NCBI GenBank assembly: GCA_946803715.1
Contig: CAMPET010000129.1
Location: forward strand, 71,872-135,871
Source of the DNA: Beroe ovata
Taxonomy: Eukaryota > Ctenophora > Nuda > Beroida > Beroidae
Length of the DNA stretch: 64,000 nucleotides
Reading direction: 5' to 3'
Below are positions 1 to 13,449 of this stretch, piece after piece. The notes below the pieces were generated by a model. The model was not told the origin of the DNA. It did not search any database and worked only from the letters and a program-made list of their open reading frames with translations. The first letter of the stretch is position 1; the number at the start of each line of letters is the position of its first letter. Made by a program: the position numbers and the translations under genes.

Positions 1-233
1 GTACTCTGTAGATGGGGCCATGTATCCAATACATGTGCCCTGTGTAATAGTTTGTGGTTTTTCCGTGCTTTACCTTAGGCTGTTTTTTCTTTGAGCTGTC
101 TCTCTCTCTTCCTTTTCGTTGCCCGTCCCGTTACATCGACGTCAACATTTTTGTTATCATGAACCGCTTGACACCACTTTACACCACGCTTCTTGACACC
201 ACTCTGCACATAGGTGGAGATACCAGTATCAGC

Positions 234-3200
234 GCTCCCGGAGAACAAGTCCATCTACCAAGCTGACCTGGAACAAGGCGTTGCTAAGTTAAGAGTTACA
301 CCCGGTGAGAGAAATACAGCTTTTGCCACAAAAAACGGCATTTTTGTGCCATTTCCCCTATGTTTGTGGCATCTATATCATGGTTTGTGGCATCACCATC
401 ATTTTGTGTCGCAGGGAGTAATGTGATCTCTCAAACATGCTGTGTAATTCGGTTACCATAATGAATTTGTACTCCACTAGCAGCTGACACTACTGTATTT
501 TCACATGAAACAGGGGCCTTGTTTTCATAATACACAAGTGGGGAGGTGGTTTCCCTCACCCTTCTGTCTTCATGTAGTTGTCATGGTGACGTCATGCTAT
601 CATCATGTTGACGTCACCAGTTATAATGTATGTTTTGATTAGCTTCAATATGGATTTCATTCATGGCACCCATATATTCTCAATATTGTGTACCAATATT
701 GTGTGAGAAATAGTGCACAATGTACATTTATATTTGCCTGTGTTGCTGCCATTACTTTGTACTTTGATGTATTCATTCCAACTGTAATGTTTATGGGTCT
801 GTTATCGCTAACAACGCCCCAATCCCAAAACTGGTCGGAAAACTCTCATTTTAACACACTTACCTTGCCGACTCCATTTGCTTTACCCAAAAAAAACCCT
901 CTTTAGACGAAGCTCGTGAAATCATGAAGTTCATCAACGATAAGATAGCATCGAGAACCTCGCTCCACACCCCGATTTCTGGATCCACTGAGTCTCGGAT
1001 CAGGGCGGTACAACCGGTCAGGGCCATGCCCATGGTGAGAACAGCAGTGGCCGATGGCGAGAAGCCGGTACAAGCCATGAAGCAGGTATGGGAAAACTCA
1101 CAAAATGGGTCGTTTTTGGGTTCAATTTACAGTGCCTAAATGTGTACTTTCGCGCGCGCATCAAGAATTTGTTTTCGCGCGCGACACAAAATGACGTTTG
1201 GGCGACAGATTTGCGACCGACGATATTTGTGCCACATTAGAAACCGATCCTTGCCTTCACTCTCGACTTCCTTTCAGTCACACGAAGCTGTCGAAAAGAA
1301 ACTCAGCTCAGAAAAACCACTCTTCAACGATGTAGAGGAGAATGTTGCACCAGATACCAGTCACGATGGGGAAGAAGCAATATTTGGGGGACGGAGGGTT
1401 CACAGGGGGTTCAATAGTCTGCCCCTTCTTCATCGATCTGGAAATGTGAGTAGGACTTCGATATTTTCCGTGTTTTGTAGTGTGATTACTGTAGACGAAT
1501 GTTATTCAATGTAGTTTACTCATTACTGTACTGCACAATATAGAAAGAGAGGTACTTCTTCCTTAGCCGATGAGCATACATGCGCTTCACCAATTACCAT
1601 TCCATACAATACCATGATATCAGACAATCCATTATCATATTGTTCATTGTATTTGTTTGTGTATATAAGGGCTGTGTTTGTGCGGTAATTGGATTACCTA
1701 GACAACACTTCGTATTTTGCCTCTGCTCCATGATTGTGTACTGGCTCATTATGTGATTAAGCCTCATTAGTCCGTATGGCGATGATCATTGATCATCTCA
1801 TTAATAATCCTCATTAGTGATTATCGATCACAGATCTCATTGTGGCTAATAGCATTGCATGAGATCGCTGCTGGTCATACAACGCCCATCACATTTTTGA
1901 GAATCAGGTATCGAGTGCTGTAAATTTAGGAATTACTCATCGATTTAAGTAACCATACGGTTCATCATCTTAGTCTTGCAATCTCCGTCCTCGAATTTCA
2001 GGGGTTTACAAGCTTGAAACTTGACACGGACCGACGTATCGTAAAGTTTAGCAATGACCTATAGATTTATTAATATTCGTATTTTGTTTGAGTTTCTCGC
2101 AATATTTACTACGTTCCAGTCCGTATTATGTTACTTTCTAGTGTGATTTTTCAAATTTTCCATTTACTTTGCTCCATTTCCAGAGTGACATAATAATGTC
2201 ACATGTCAAACTTTGTTAATTCTAGTGTATGTCAGCAGTTATCGGGCAATACTTCCCTCCTGCGGCGATCACCCGACACTCAATCGACCACGTGAAGAAC
2301 AGCTCCTCGCCCGAAACTAGCTCCTCCAACCATGATCTAATCAAACAAGTATCCCTAGAAGCAACGTTCTCTGACCAATTCCACACCACGCGGCAGCAGC
2401 TGAATGGATCGCTCAGAGACATCAATTCTCTGTCCACCTCACTTGACTCGGTTGAGATAGATCTGCTGGAAATAAAGCGGAGTAGAGCGCTCGGTAACTC
2501 ACTTTCTCACCGATCAGCTCTTGTGGAGGATTTGGACATCCGGCCGGAGGAAAACAGAATAGATTCACCTCCACATAGAGTAGCTCGTGAGAGAAATTAT
2601 GATAATTCCGAGTCTTTTTCCGCCGTCACAAGTTCTCTAGCAACACCGAGACAATCTCCGAGGGGATTCCCGGATGAATATTCGGGTTCTGTGCGGAAAA
2701 TGGTGGATTGTGGGGATGTTTATGCGAGAGTAGAACGGAAAGGAGCACCGAGAGTCCACCCGGTGGAAGGGAAGAAGGAGACTTCCCATCGTTCTGACCC
2801 TATCTATGCTACAATCACAAGGATAATTCCAAACGTAGGAGATTCTTCTAACGAACCTACAGCCGATGAGATCAGGGATGTTTTTCATACTACTGATAGC
2901 GGCAATATTCTTGATCCAAATTTTGCTGCAGCGGAACTGCAGGTTTCAGGAGGAGTTACTGGCTCTATCCTAGAGATACACCCTGTTAGTTTACATTGAG
3001 TAGTGAAAACCCTCGTTTTGTACTCAAGAATCGCTTTCCCAAACACTCAACCCTCAGGCTGCAGTTCACCAGATTCAGGATACCCCGACAAAAGTGGCCG
3101 TGGAAGCAACTCCCGATCCGGGCAAAACCAAAGTTTCCCTCCTGGGAAAACTGAAGAAATCGCTGAATTTGTACGGAAGTGAGGGCAGGAAAGGATCCAA

Positions 3201-6200
3201 TATTCCACAGGTAGTTATAATCTGTCGATGTTCATTACTTTTTAAGAATGATCATCGTCTGCAGTAGCTGCTCTGTCAAAAACGACAATGAATTCGATCT
3301 CTGACGAATTATACTTTGCTTGCACAACTCATATTATAACTAGACACTTTATTCAATAGATTTTCTTCCCATCAGCTACGACGACCCCCGTCCACCTACG
3401 TTGGGAGTGAGCAATCCCTGGACAATTCCACCGACCACCTGACCCACCCTCCTCCTCGAGTGGAGGACAGGGGAGGGGGAGGAGGGGACGAGGAGGGATA
3501 CTATCAGGAAACCCCCATGAGAGATCCCACACGTGATATGATCGGAATGAGAAATGGACGGAATATTCTCCGGGACGAAATCATGATGACCCCTCCCTCC
3601 GACGATTTTGATGACTGCTCTCAAGATGATCACAATCCTAATTTGTACCGATCGCCCGATACCACTTTCGATCGGACAGTGGATAATAGTTACTACCAAG
3701 CTACTAACCAGGGATACCAGACCATGGATTCTGATGTACCAGTTTTGAGTGAGAGGGAGCAGAATAGTTACGCATATGATCACAGGTGTGATTTACGGAT
3801 TTCGGAATTAATTTACCGCAATTTTTGGGTAATTTTGGAGAAATGCTATCATAACTGCCCAGACGACAGATTTACACCAATAATTGATCTAGGTTTGCCG
3901 AACAGCCGAAAGTAGGAAGTCCGGAGCCCATGGTTGATACTCGTCACCCGACAGTGGATACCAGACAGCCTCTTCAACAGGATAACGGCCGAAGCCGGTA
4001 CAAATCATTTTTCTAACATGAGATTTTATCTTCTCACGAGACTTACCCATGTTCAGTGCCAAATTGGAACAGTTTTAATATCGATATTTTTCTCACCCCT
4101 TACTGTAGATCGAGCAGACGAACCGACAAGAAGAAAGGGCGATCTCGATCTCGATCTTTGTCGAAGTTCCTTGGGAATATGGCAAGGAAAGCGAGGTAAG
4201 CTGAATTTCCAGGGTGGTTTAAAAGTCCGGTGTAGTCATGTTCCGAGTCATGTATGTTCCCTGGTTTGCCAGAAGCGGTACTTTCGCACTTTTCGGAATT
4301 TTGAGATTGTTTAATAACTAACTATACTTCTCACAGTAGACGGATGTTAACCGCGATAGCATTTAAAAACCCGGCTAAAGTTAAGGAATTGGTTAAGGGT
4401 TATAGAGAGTTATATGGCACTGAGAGTAATGGGGGATGACACATGTGCGCTCCGAGCGGTTATGTAGTCACGTGACACCGCGAAAGCACTAAAAACCCGG
4501 CAAGGGTTAAGGAATTGGTTTGGGAGGGAGGCACTTTGAGGGTTATTTTAAGGGGCAGAATCCAAAGTCTTATCTATAGAGGTGTATGGGTATACTGCAA
4601 ACATAGCAAAATACTGGATATCGTACATGCCTCGAGCAGTTATGTAGTCATGTGACGCAGTATACGTACTCACACATCCTCCAGGTCACTGACGGAGGCA
4701 AAGAGGCCACAGTCTCCTCCGTGGTATGGGAATGAATCAGATCCAGGTTAGGATACTTTTCTATCAATATCTTACTTCCAACTCTTTTCTATCAATACAT
4801 CAACCCGGTTATCTTACTTCCAACTCGTATTCTTTGTTATTCTCAATTCTCATCTTATACTCACAACCAGCTTGTCTTCCTTTTCTACCCTTATCTCCCC
4901 TCCTCTATCATTTTCTTTCCCAGATTAATCCCCACTAACTCTTCTCTTTCTCTCCTCTTCTCAGTGGGTCAGCAGCAACCCATCTACTCTGCACCACAAC
5001 GTCGCACTGCCCGACATCCTGACAACACGACCAAACACGGGGATCATGATCCCCGATATCCACAGACTGAGCAACCTCATAGTAGGAACTACCAGGAGAT
5101 ATCGGTTCAGAATAGCAGTGAAAACAACAACAACAACAACAACAGAATCAGCGTCCCCGATTTCCAGCAAGATGAAAGCCCGCAAGGAGGGTCGGAGAGT
5201 CCCCCAATTCCCCGATACTCGAGACCCAGGCCGAGGGGTGGACGGACCAGATCTCCGGAGCAGAAGAAGAGACGGTCCCTGGTAGGGAGGATCAAGAGAA
5301 AACTGAGCATCGGGAAAGGTGAGAGAGAGGGGGAGATGATATTATATACTTGCGATATGTGATTTTGGCAGGATATTGGCAGGTATAATATATTCATATT
5401 AGGTGTCATATATATTCAAATTATTGGGGTAGAGGTATATGATCAGGGTGAAAATCCTCAGGAGATAAGATGGGTCCGACACTTGTTGACCAGGACAAGG
5501 ACCTGTCCAAATCTACTCCAGTCCTCGCCGAGGCCCCCTCCAGCCCCCCTCCCGTCCCTAAACAGAGCTATCGGTAACAATGAACTTATCTTAATTATCA
5601 CCTGTTTTTTCTTTTTTTTTCATGGTTCATATAATTGGTAAATCAATTCTTTACCAATTCAGGAAAGCAAAATCTTCGGAAAACATTTCAACAACCAGTT
5701 CCAGTCAAGTCCGCACCTCCTCCGACGTTAGAACCCAAATTGTGCTCAAATCAGCCAAGGTAACTATAGTGCCATAGACAAAAACATCTCGAATAGGACT
5801 AATTATCTACGTACGCTTTCTGGCGCGATTGCAGTTCCCATTGAAACGTACACTCTCAACCAATTTGTGCGCTGGAATTGTCTCGGAAAAATAATCTGAA
5901 TACTATGTACCATTGTACGACATGTCGGAATATTTCACGAATAATGATATGTAAATTGAGATCACGTGTGTGTGTGTTCTCTTACAGATCAACAAAGGAT
6001 GCAAGTGTCAGGTGTGTTCCCTCGTTCGACAGAATATCCGATCTCACTGCGATTCGAGAGATCCTGCAGCCAGACATAAATATGAGGTAAGGAAGATACT
6101 GCCACGTGGTTTGGGGAATATGATTGATCTCTGATAAGTGATTACTGTGGAGTTTGGGTGTGGAAGGGAGAGAAAACCGGGTGGAGGACTGAAGGAGGTC

Positions 6201-6704
6201 GGTTGTTTTTGTTTTTTTCCTTCTTTCTTCTTGTTGATGTTTTTTAGAATATGATTTCCCCAGGTAGTCCTCAAGATGAACGTACTCGGATCAGAATTCA
6301 TGAACTCCGAGTGCGGGAGCGTGGCATCCTACCAAATTCACCATGACGACCCCGCCGATGTGTCCTGCAAGCCTGCTGCCATGGAAACCTGCGTGGAATC
6401 ACACCACGTGATGAGATCGCGCGGCGCGTCAAATCCAGATGTGACGTCACGTGACAGTCGCATGTACGGGTCACGCGACATTGCCCACTTTGGGTCACGC
6501 GACTTTGCTGGGTCACGTGACTTTGCTGGGTCACGTGACATAATTGGGTCACGTGACCAGCACATTGTCGGGGGTGAGGGAGATGATTGGAATCCCGGAC
6601 TCGAGGTGGAATCAGTGAGCAGTTCGACGGGGACAAGGGACTCGGTACAGGACTATGAGCAGTTGAGGCGCGCGCTCAGTCAAGCCCGGATATCAGTCGT
6701 GTGA
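234..6704 (+). CDS. Large disordered protein of unknown function (5' partial, about 14 exons in window)
   Basis: I do not recognise this protein. Exons joined by phase: about 234-304, 907-1085, 1278-1445, 2226-2984, 3058-3210, 3376-3785, about 3920-3997, 4109-4195, 4685-4746, 4965-5318, 5462-5573, 5663-5759, 5988-6086 and 6265-6704 (stop), about 1000 codons. The start lies upstream of the window. The acceptor at 3920 is the weakest join: the better-looking acceptor at 3906 gives a stop. The protein is rich in Ser, Arg, Asp and Asn, with basic patches (KKRRSLVGRIKRKLSIGK near 5270-5316; SSRRTDKKKGRSRSRS near 4110-4160), a seven-Asn run near 5130, and a small Cys cluster (CKCQVC, then a further C) in exon 5988-6086. 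The last exon carries GSRD repeats made by a DNA minisatellite. The only helical-looking part is the first exon pair (DLEQGVAKLRVTPDEAREIM). It reads as a scaffold or cytoplasmic-tail type protein; no function is claimed. Confidence 0.65.
6440..6560 (+). repeat. Coding minisatellite built on GTCACGTGAC (GSRD repeats)
   Basis: Inside the last exon of the first gene. Exact GTCACGTGAC palindromes lie at 6446-6455, 6512-6521, 6530-6539 and 6548-6557, with GTCACGCGAC variants between them near 6469 and 6494. The 18-bp spaced copies encode GSRDFA/GSRDII peptides. Confidence 0.85.
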
Positions 6705-9220
6705 TCATAACTGCAGTGACTATGAGATTGAGAAGATATGAGTTTATCCATGAGCGGAGTCTATTGAGTGATCCGCGAGCATTCGAAATCATGCTTTCAT
6801 CAGAAGATAACACGAATTGGGTGATACTGGAAGACAGGATATTCCCCCCAAAGAACCCTTTTCCAATTTACACTTAGCGTGACAGCCTATTTGGTACTTG
6901 GTAGTGACGTTCTTACATCGCGACAATTTCACATCGACAGAATATAATCAAAGACGTGGACATGGAATATAACATGAACTTATTTAACTTGGTTGGAGGA
7001 GATGAACCAGTTTCAACTGAAATCAATTTTTTTGTGGATAAAAAATGAACAAATCACAAGATGAATGACGTGTATGCTGACTTTTTGATGATAAAGTCGG
7101 CAATCTTTTAGCTGACAAAAGAGTGACGGACAATTCGTTTTGACTTTTGACACCAGTTTTGATATCTATTGTAAGATACAGCTCACAGAAATCTTATAAA
7201 AGTCTGAAATGCCCATCTATCCCTTTTTCCATAGCGTAGGATCCTCGGTCGATATATTTCACGATCACGAATCACAAGGTGAATCACATCGAGAAGACAA
7301 AACGCATAGATTTCGGTTCATTGTTCATCCCCAACTCCTCCATGGTTGCCACCCTGAATTATCCGTCACCTTGGCTCGTGATCGGCAGGACCACCTCCTT
7401 TTGTCCGTACTGAGATCACGTGACCACACACTCACCGTTGCCTATAGCAACCACGATAGATGTAGTCACGTGACCGATGAACACGTGACCGCGGTAGTGG
7501 TGAATTTGTCTCCCCCGATTCTCCTTGACTATTGTTGTTCCCATTCTCTCCCTCAGGGAGTGAATAGTAAATATATCCCTAGCACAATGGGGACAAAGGA
7601 GTCATGCTTTTAGTATATCTCTTTCTCTCAAAATCTTGGCACTTCACTGCTGTCACAGCGCAGAATTAGACAATGAAAGGGTGGACAAAAGAGTCACCAG
7701 CTCCTTTATATTCTGATCTGTGTGTGTGTGTATATGTGTGTGTGTGCGACTGCTAGTGCTAGAAATTCTTTGGTTTGGTAAGGATAAGACGAATGAAAGG
7801 AGAGAACTATCGACCTTGGCACCAACTCCGGTATTGACAATGTCACCAGTATATTGACCTATTGTCTCGTACACAGTGGTCTAAAACAAGGGAAACGTAT
7901 ATATGTCACGCTATGTGAATTGTGTCATATGGTGTCAACAATATATTACACGTGTGACATATTATTATTCAAATCTCGTGCGCGATACTAGGTTCTGATA
8001 ACCCTGCTACAGCTCAGCTGGGAGCACTCCACCCCCACTTTGTTGTTTGTTCCTGCGGATCAGTATATGCGTGGGTGCCAAACGCGGATTGGTTAATGAC
8101 AAGCTATTCGTCATTGAGAAATCAGCGTAGTTACAGTTGATCTATGAGATTGAGATCATCCATGGCCAAATACCCCAAACCCTTTTTTTAGTTTGCAAGG
8201 CATAACATTTAAACCATGTCTCAAAGTCCACCCAATCAGTGATTTCCTGTAACGCACCGCTCTATCACACCATGCATATCCCTCTAGTTTCATATGTCAC
8301 GGAAAATCTAATCAAGTATCGAGATCCCCCCGTTTATAGTTATGTCCCGGAAACACGTAGTATTTAGATGGCCCCAATCAGTCCACATATCAAGATCCTA
8401 AATTGGGGTTGAACCTATTCCGGGTATCGGTATAAAACAAAGCGTATGAACAAAACCGTGGTATTACACTTCCCCATGGTTCTTTTGTGTGTTTGTATCA
8501 TATCGTGGCGATGATTCACTTCACGAGTGTGAGATTGTGTATGACACGTGATTGTGTCACGTGATTGGTGCCATTACATGTGTCATACGCACGTGTCATA
8601 CACACGAGTTTAGGATGTGTAATGCAGGGCTCAAGTCGGGTTTATTGCATTTTATATGACGCTGTGATCACCACATTTCGTGCGCCTGTCTGCGTGATAT
8701 TTTACTGGAAAGACTTCCTCGTGTTTTGCGTTTTCCCATGACCGCGTTTTTGGAATTAGCAATACCTGTACGCGTCACGATATTAGCAACTCGGTTTAAT
8801 GGTAAACCAATTTTACGGATCAACGATTATGTTAAAACGCATCGTTTGAGGCCATGTTCGGTAAATGCAATGATATATCCCTACTACCATTTTTGCTTGA
8901 AAATCATTGATCATGCGGTGGAAATCCATCTCCACTTGCATTGAAATTATATCAATATGTAGCGCAGGGAATATATCAGATATTGTGAAATTATCTGAAA
9001 CAATGTATGAAGTGGCATGTTGCCTTCACGAGTCACTGTGATCATGTAGGCGCAAGCTTAAATTTTATCATCTAATTCGAGATGATAAATTGTCTGCTTG
9101 AGTGTTGAGCGTGATCGAATCTTACAATGGAAATACTCATTTGAAACTCCCAATATCTGACCCCTCCTCTTATCCCAGAGAAGTACTATATAGCACGGTG
9201 CTATAGTGGAAGTGAGCATC
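6705..9220. other. Intergenic region, no supported gene
   Basis: Between the stop of the first gene and the homeobox start. It holds further CACGTG sites (about 7416, 7465-7474, 7482, 8545, 8557), a short GT repeat near 7722-7746 and several unrelated small reading frames with no recognisable family or splice support. The reading frame at 7209-7613 (134 codons) is the longest and looks like chance. Confidence 0.5.
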
Positions 9221-12200
9221 ATGGCTCTGACCTGTCCACCTCATGTTGACCACAGTATGGTTGCCCACCCCGCCTGTATCCTAACCTCATCACCATCCAG
9301 CCCTGGTCTATCTTGTACCGTCCTCTCAACGTCCTCCTCCGCCCTGTCCACACCTGCAGTTCTGTCCACCCTCAGTCCACCAGTTCTGTCTACCTCTACA
9401 GTTCTGTCCACCCTCAATCCAACAGTTCTGTCCACTCCTTCAGTTATGTCCACCTCTGCAGTTATGTCCACTTTCTCTCCCGTTCTGTCCACCTGTATGT
9501 CCTCGCACGCGGATATGTTCAGACCACATTACTCCACTCCGTCCATCATGGTAGATAACTGGTCCGCGGTCAGTTCTCCTCTGGGACATGAGGTGTCTTT
9601 TCCACCACCAGCTCCTACATCGTATGTTAACAACTCTATGATGACACCACAGCACAACATGACACCAGCTCCTCATCCCTTCGTACTGAGCCAATCAATG
9701 GACATGTTCAGAAACGCTACATCGGATCAAAAGTCTGGCGTTTCCTCTTGTAATGATCGGACAAGAGAAACACGGCAAAATCCATCACAAACATCTGATG
9801 ACGAATCCGCTGCGCGACTACAATCGACTTCGAGTAAGTCAAGTGGAGATCAGGAATCGGCGATGATCAGTACTGCAAGCAACAGTCCGGCTTCTCAAAC
9901 CATTTTATCTCCCCCCATTCCCACCTCCACCCCCTCTCACCTCCCTTCAATCGATGAGATCCTGATCAAGGGTATCGATGATTCATGTGTCAAGGAAGAT
10001 GAAGCAAAAGATGACACGTCGGAATTGAACAGAGGTACCAACATACACTGATATTATCGGTGCAGGTTTAGGGTGAACATTAATCATGAAGGGGGGGGGT
10101 ACGTTGGTGATGTAATCCTGTATTTACTTGGTAACAAAAATTGGGGTTTTGGTGGTTAATCGTAGCTGAATATCATGCATGATATTATGAATATGACCGA
10201 TGAAGATTGCTAGATCACGAAATGACCTTTAATTTGATTAATGACCTTGATCTCTCCTCAGAAGCAGCTGATCCGGTAGAGACTTCATCATCCACGGCGA
10301 ACTCCGATGACGAAGAGAGCAAAGAGTTGCTGGTGAAGCAGAGACGAAACCGAACCACATTCAGTAGTGTCCAGGTATGCGATCATTACCCATATATGGT
10401 AACGTACCCGTCGTATCTTTATTCAATCGGGAAAGTCCTTGGTACTTTTTTCAAAATCTAGTAAAATTTTACTAGATTTTGAAAAAAGTACCAAGGATTT
10501 AAGCAGTCCAATAAAAGTGCTCGTCTCTCGTTCAGCTACACGAATTGGAGCGAGCATTCCAGCAGAGTCACTATCCGGACGTATTTACTCGGGAGGAGCT
10601 GGCTCACAGACTTGACCTCACAGAGGCCAGAGTTCAGGTACGATATATGTATATGTTGTAAGGGAAGCCATTAACAACCTCATCCCTCAACAAGGGTAGG
10701 TTTGGGGTTATTTCGTGGATTTGGTCTCTATTTCGGTTTCATAAACTAAAGGGAGTTTTGCACTCCTTGAAGTTGAAGGAGATACCAGATGGCCATATTT
10801 AGAATCAATTTTCTACTCTCTATAGTCTCGATTTAGTAAACCTCTGGCTCTACCCTTTCCATCTTAGGGAATTCGGTTGCACGCCCCTAACAACATAACG
10901 CACCACTTGTAATTTTTGGTGGATGGGGAAATCCTATCCTCTACTCAAAAACTGGTAAATTAGACGTCTAGAAGGATAAAAGGGGGTGGAGAATATAAAC
11001 GTTTAGGTAGTGTGGGGACCTGGTACCACCTCTACGTTGAAGTCAATCTTTGTAAAAGTACCTACTATAGGTACTATAGGTACTATAGGTACTATAGGTA
11101 CTATAGGTGCCTACTATAGGTACCTACTATAGGTACCTACTGTAGGTACCTACTATAGGTACCTACTTTAGGTTTGGCTGATATGTATGACTCATGGCCA
11201 AAAAGCGGCCACTACCCTCCCTATTTTATCCATTCACCCATGAAACAACTGAGAACAGGAACTGGTGACCACAGCGCGAAGCTGATTCTCATTCCTCATA
11301 TTCTCTACTCCTCATTCATATCCTCATTCCTCACTTTCTCTACTCCTAATTCATACCTCTATTTCTCATTTTCTGAACTTTTAATTCATGTCCTCATTTC
11401 TCATATTCTCTACTCCTAATCCATATCCTTCTCCCGTGGAACTATAGGTGTGGTTCCAAAATCGGAGGGCAAAGTGGAGGAAAAGGGAAAAGGGAATCCA
11501 ACAACAGCAATCTTTCAGTAAGTATTCACTACTCAGTATGCGGTAACAGTACGGAATACCCAACTTCTAGAATACCCTATGTCGCGAATACCCAACGTTG
11601 CGAATACCCAACAGTACCCCAGTCCTCAGTGCCCTATCACATTTTACCATGAAACTGACCTAATACTGGTTTTTAAACTGATAACTGATTAGTATTCACT
11701 ACCTATTCAGTGTATGATACTGGTAGTCGTATAAATATACTGGTATTACCTTCCCCCATAAAAAGTGGGAATCTTTTAACATGAAAATTTAAAATTAAAT
11801 TCAGACTTCAGAGCCGCGTCAATGTTTTTGAAATCTCACCTCTCAGTCTCGATTCTTCAATCCCTGAAACACCTCGCTATCATAGTATCATTACATGAAC
11901 AGTTGAACATGATCAATCATCTTGCATTTCAGATTACAGGAGATTTGCTCCCTATCCCGTCTGTGACCTGCTTCCAAACCCTGACACAGTTCCTACAAAG
12001 ATATTCTTTCCGCGTAAGTTTTCCTGATCACCGGGGGGGACTCATATTTAATATCATAGTTTATCTCATATGTTTCCACTCAAAAATGATCATATCCGAA
12101 CTCTCATTATTTCAGCGACATCATTCTCCGACTGGTCGTGTTTCCCTCCGCTCCACCCTTCTTCTTCATCTGCCCCTCATGAGTTCCCTTTCCCCGCCTC

Positions 12201-13449
12201 TCTGCCAGGTTCGTACGGTGTCAGTGGAAAGTGGTGTCAGTGGAAAGTGGTGTCAGTGAAAATTGGTGTCAGCGAGAAATTGTGTAAGCAAGAAGTTGTG
12301 TCAGTGGAATTTGGTGTCAGCGAAAAGTGATGTCAGTGTTTGTTCATGAAGTGGTGCCACTGTCAGCAATGTGATGTACGCTGGTGCCAAAAACGGGTGT
12401 CAGCCAATTTGTCACATCGACGAGATTCAGTCTCAATTCTCCACCAGTATACCTAAGAGGTGCCTTTGCACCTCCTGTCACTGGCGAATCTCTGGCAACT
12501 TGCCAAATCGAGATAACAATTTCTCCAAACTGTGAAATTTCAATTATCGCCCCGCGGATGACTCAGGGAGTCAGGGAAGACGTGTGACTGCATTCGGGTC
12601 TCGGCTGTGTACAACAGCTCTACTTTATCCGTGACTTTGTCGGCAGTGTGAATGTAATATTTGACATGTAATGTCCCGACCCATTACTAGTTCATCGTAC
12701 TAAATTTAGCACGGTTCTGGGCAAGAAAACTGCAGCACATTGACACCCTTGTTTCAGCAAGTGGAAGCGAAGCTCAAGACGTCACCTCGGTTACCTTGAC
12801 AACCACATCGCCAAACTCTTACCTTGACACCACCCCGCCGCCTGGGATAACCAAATATATTGACACCATGCCCCCATACCTTGACACCGCTCCATCCCCC
12901 TATTTCCCGCCGCACCCCTCCACCCCTTTCCTTCCTCCTGTTTGGTCAACTGAGTCCTCATTCTCGGCTGAAGTTGAGGACCCAGATCTGATATCCTCAT
13001 CCCCAACAGCACAGTGCCGGCCTTACAGCACGGAAACTACTGCTGCAATTAGGTAACTCCGATTCGTAGGAATTTCCCCTCTCAACTCGGTTCCCGAGAA
13101 ATATTCGTATATTGACATCGCATAGATTGGATTTGACTAGCATGGTCTGCTAATGGACATTTTCACATTTTCATAAGTGTGGTAAATGCCCATTACCCAT
13201 GCAACATAATCCCTCTTTTTCAGAAATCCAGCCGATTACAGTCAAGGTTTCCCAATTCTGGATGACAGGCAAGACTTGTTATGTAAGATGAGGGACAATT
13301 ATGACGTCAGACGGGAAACAACTTTCAGGATTTTGGGTGACCATCTCCATGACCAGTTCTACCCCCCGTCTTATCCTCACCATGATGCTGTTCCGGCTCC
13401 CTCCGAGAGACATCATATTATTGATGATGATTACACCACAGGATTCTGA
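9221..13449 (+). CDS. Paired-like (PRD class, Q50) homeobox transcription factor
   Basis: Eight exons keep one frame: 9221-10034, 10262-10374, 10536-10637, 11448-11517, 11933-12013, 12116-12208, 12758-13052 and 13224-13449, giving 597 aa. The homeodomain is residues about 298-357. It starts [12 protein letters not shown], continues [17 protein letters not shown], and ends [17 protein letters not shown], with Gln at position 50 and the WFQNRR recognition helix. An intron splits it between positions 46 and 47, as is common in paired-class genes, and another between 12 and 13. No paired domain is seen. Residues 1-270 are Ser/Thr/Pro-rich with LST repeats; the C-terminus is Pro/Tyr-rich and ends [10 protein letters not shown], with no clear OAR motif. 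The homeodomain resembles the Arx/Alx/Rx group; I cannot assign a family. It should be a nuclear DNA-binding regulator of TAAT-type palindromes. ATG 9221 has a good context (gcatcATGG). Confidence 0.92.
9330..9495 (+). repeat. Coding minisatellite, GTTCTGTCCACC-type units
   Basis: Degenerate 12-36 bp repeats in homeobox exon 1 encode repeated VLST / VMST peptides. They give the N-terminus its Ser/Thr-rich low-complexity character. Confidence 0.75.
10436..10497. repeat. Perfect 62-bp palindrome with no spacer
   Basis: Two 31-bp arms, 10436-10466 and 10467-10497, are exact reverse complements in homeobox intron 2. The centre is AAAATTTT. Confidence 0.95.
11055..11172 (+). repeat. ACTATAGGTAC tandem array in homeobox intron 3
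   Basis: About ten units of 10-14 bp. The unit contains CTATAG|GT, the same sequence as the authentic acceptor of this intron at 11447/11448 (AACTATAG|GTG). Confidence 0.9.
11280..11445 (+). repeat. Pyrimidine-rich imperfect repeat upstream of homeobox exon 4
   Basis: Repeats of CTCATATTCTCTACTCCTAAT-like units run up to the acceptor at 11447. They supply a very long polypyrimidine tract. Confidence 0.7.
12212..12345 (+). repeat. GGTGTCAGTGGAAAGT tandem repeat in homeobox intron 6
   Basis: About eight degenerate 16-bp units starting a few bases after the donor at 12208. The core GGTGTCA is shared with the dispersed GTGGTGTCAA motif family. Confidence 0.75.

Noticed and set aside
7209-7613. 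134-codon frame after the first gene
   Set aside because: No family features, no splice support, composition like flanking intergenic DNA, and CACGTG sites translated by chance.
9187-9193. TATATAG as TATA box of the homeobox gene
   Set aside because: Only 28-34 bp upstream of the ATG, which leaves almost no 5' UTR; kept only as a remote possibility.
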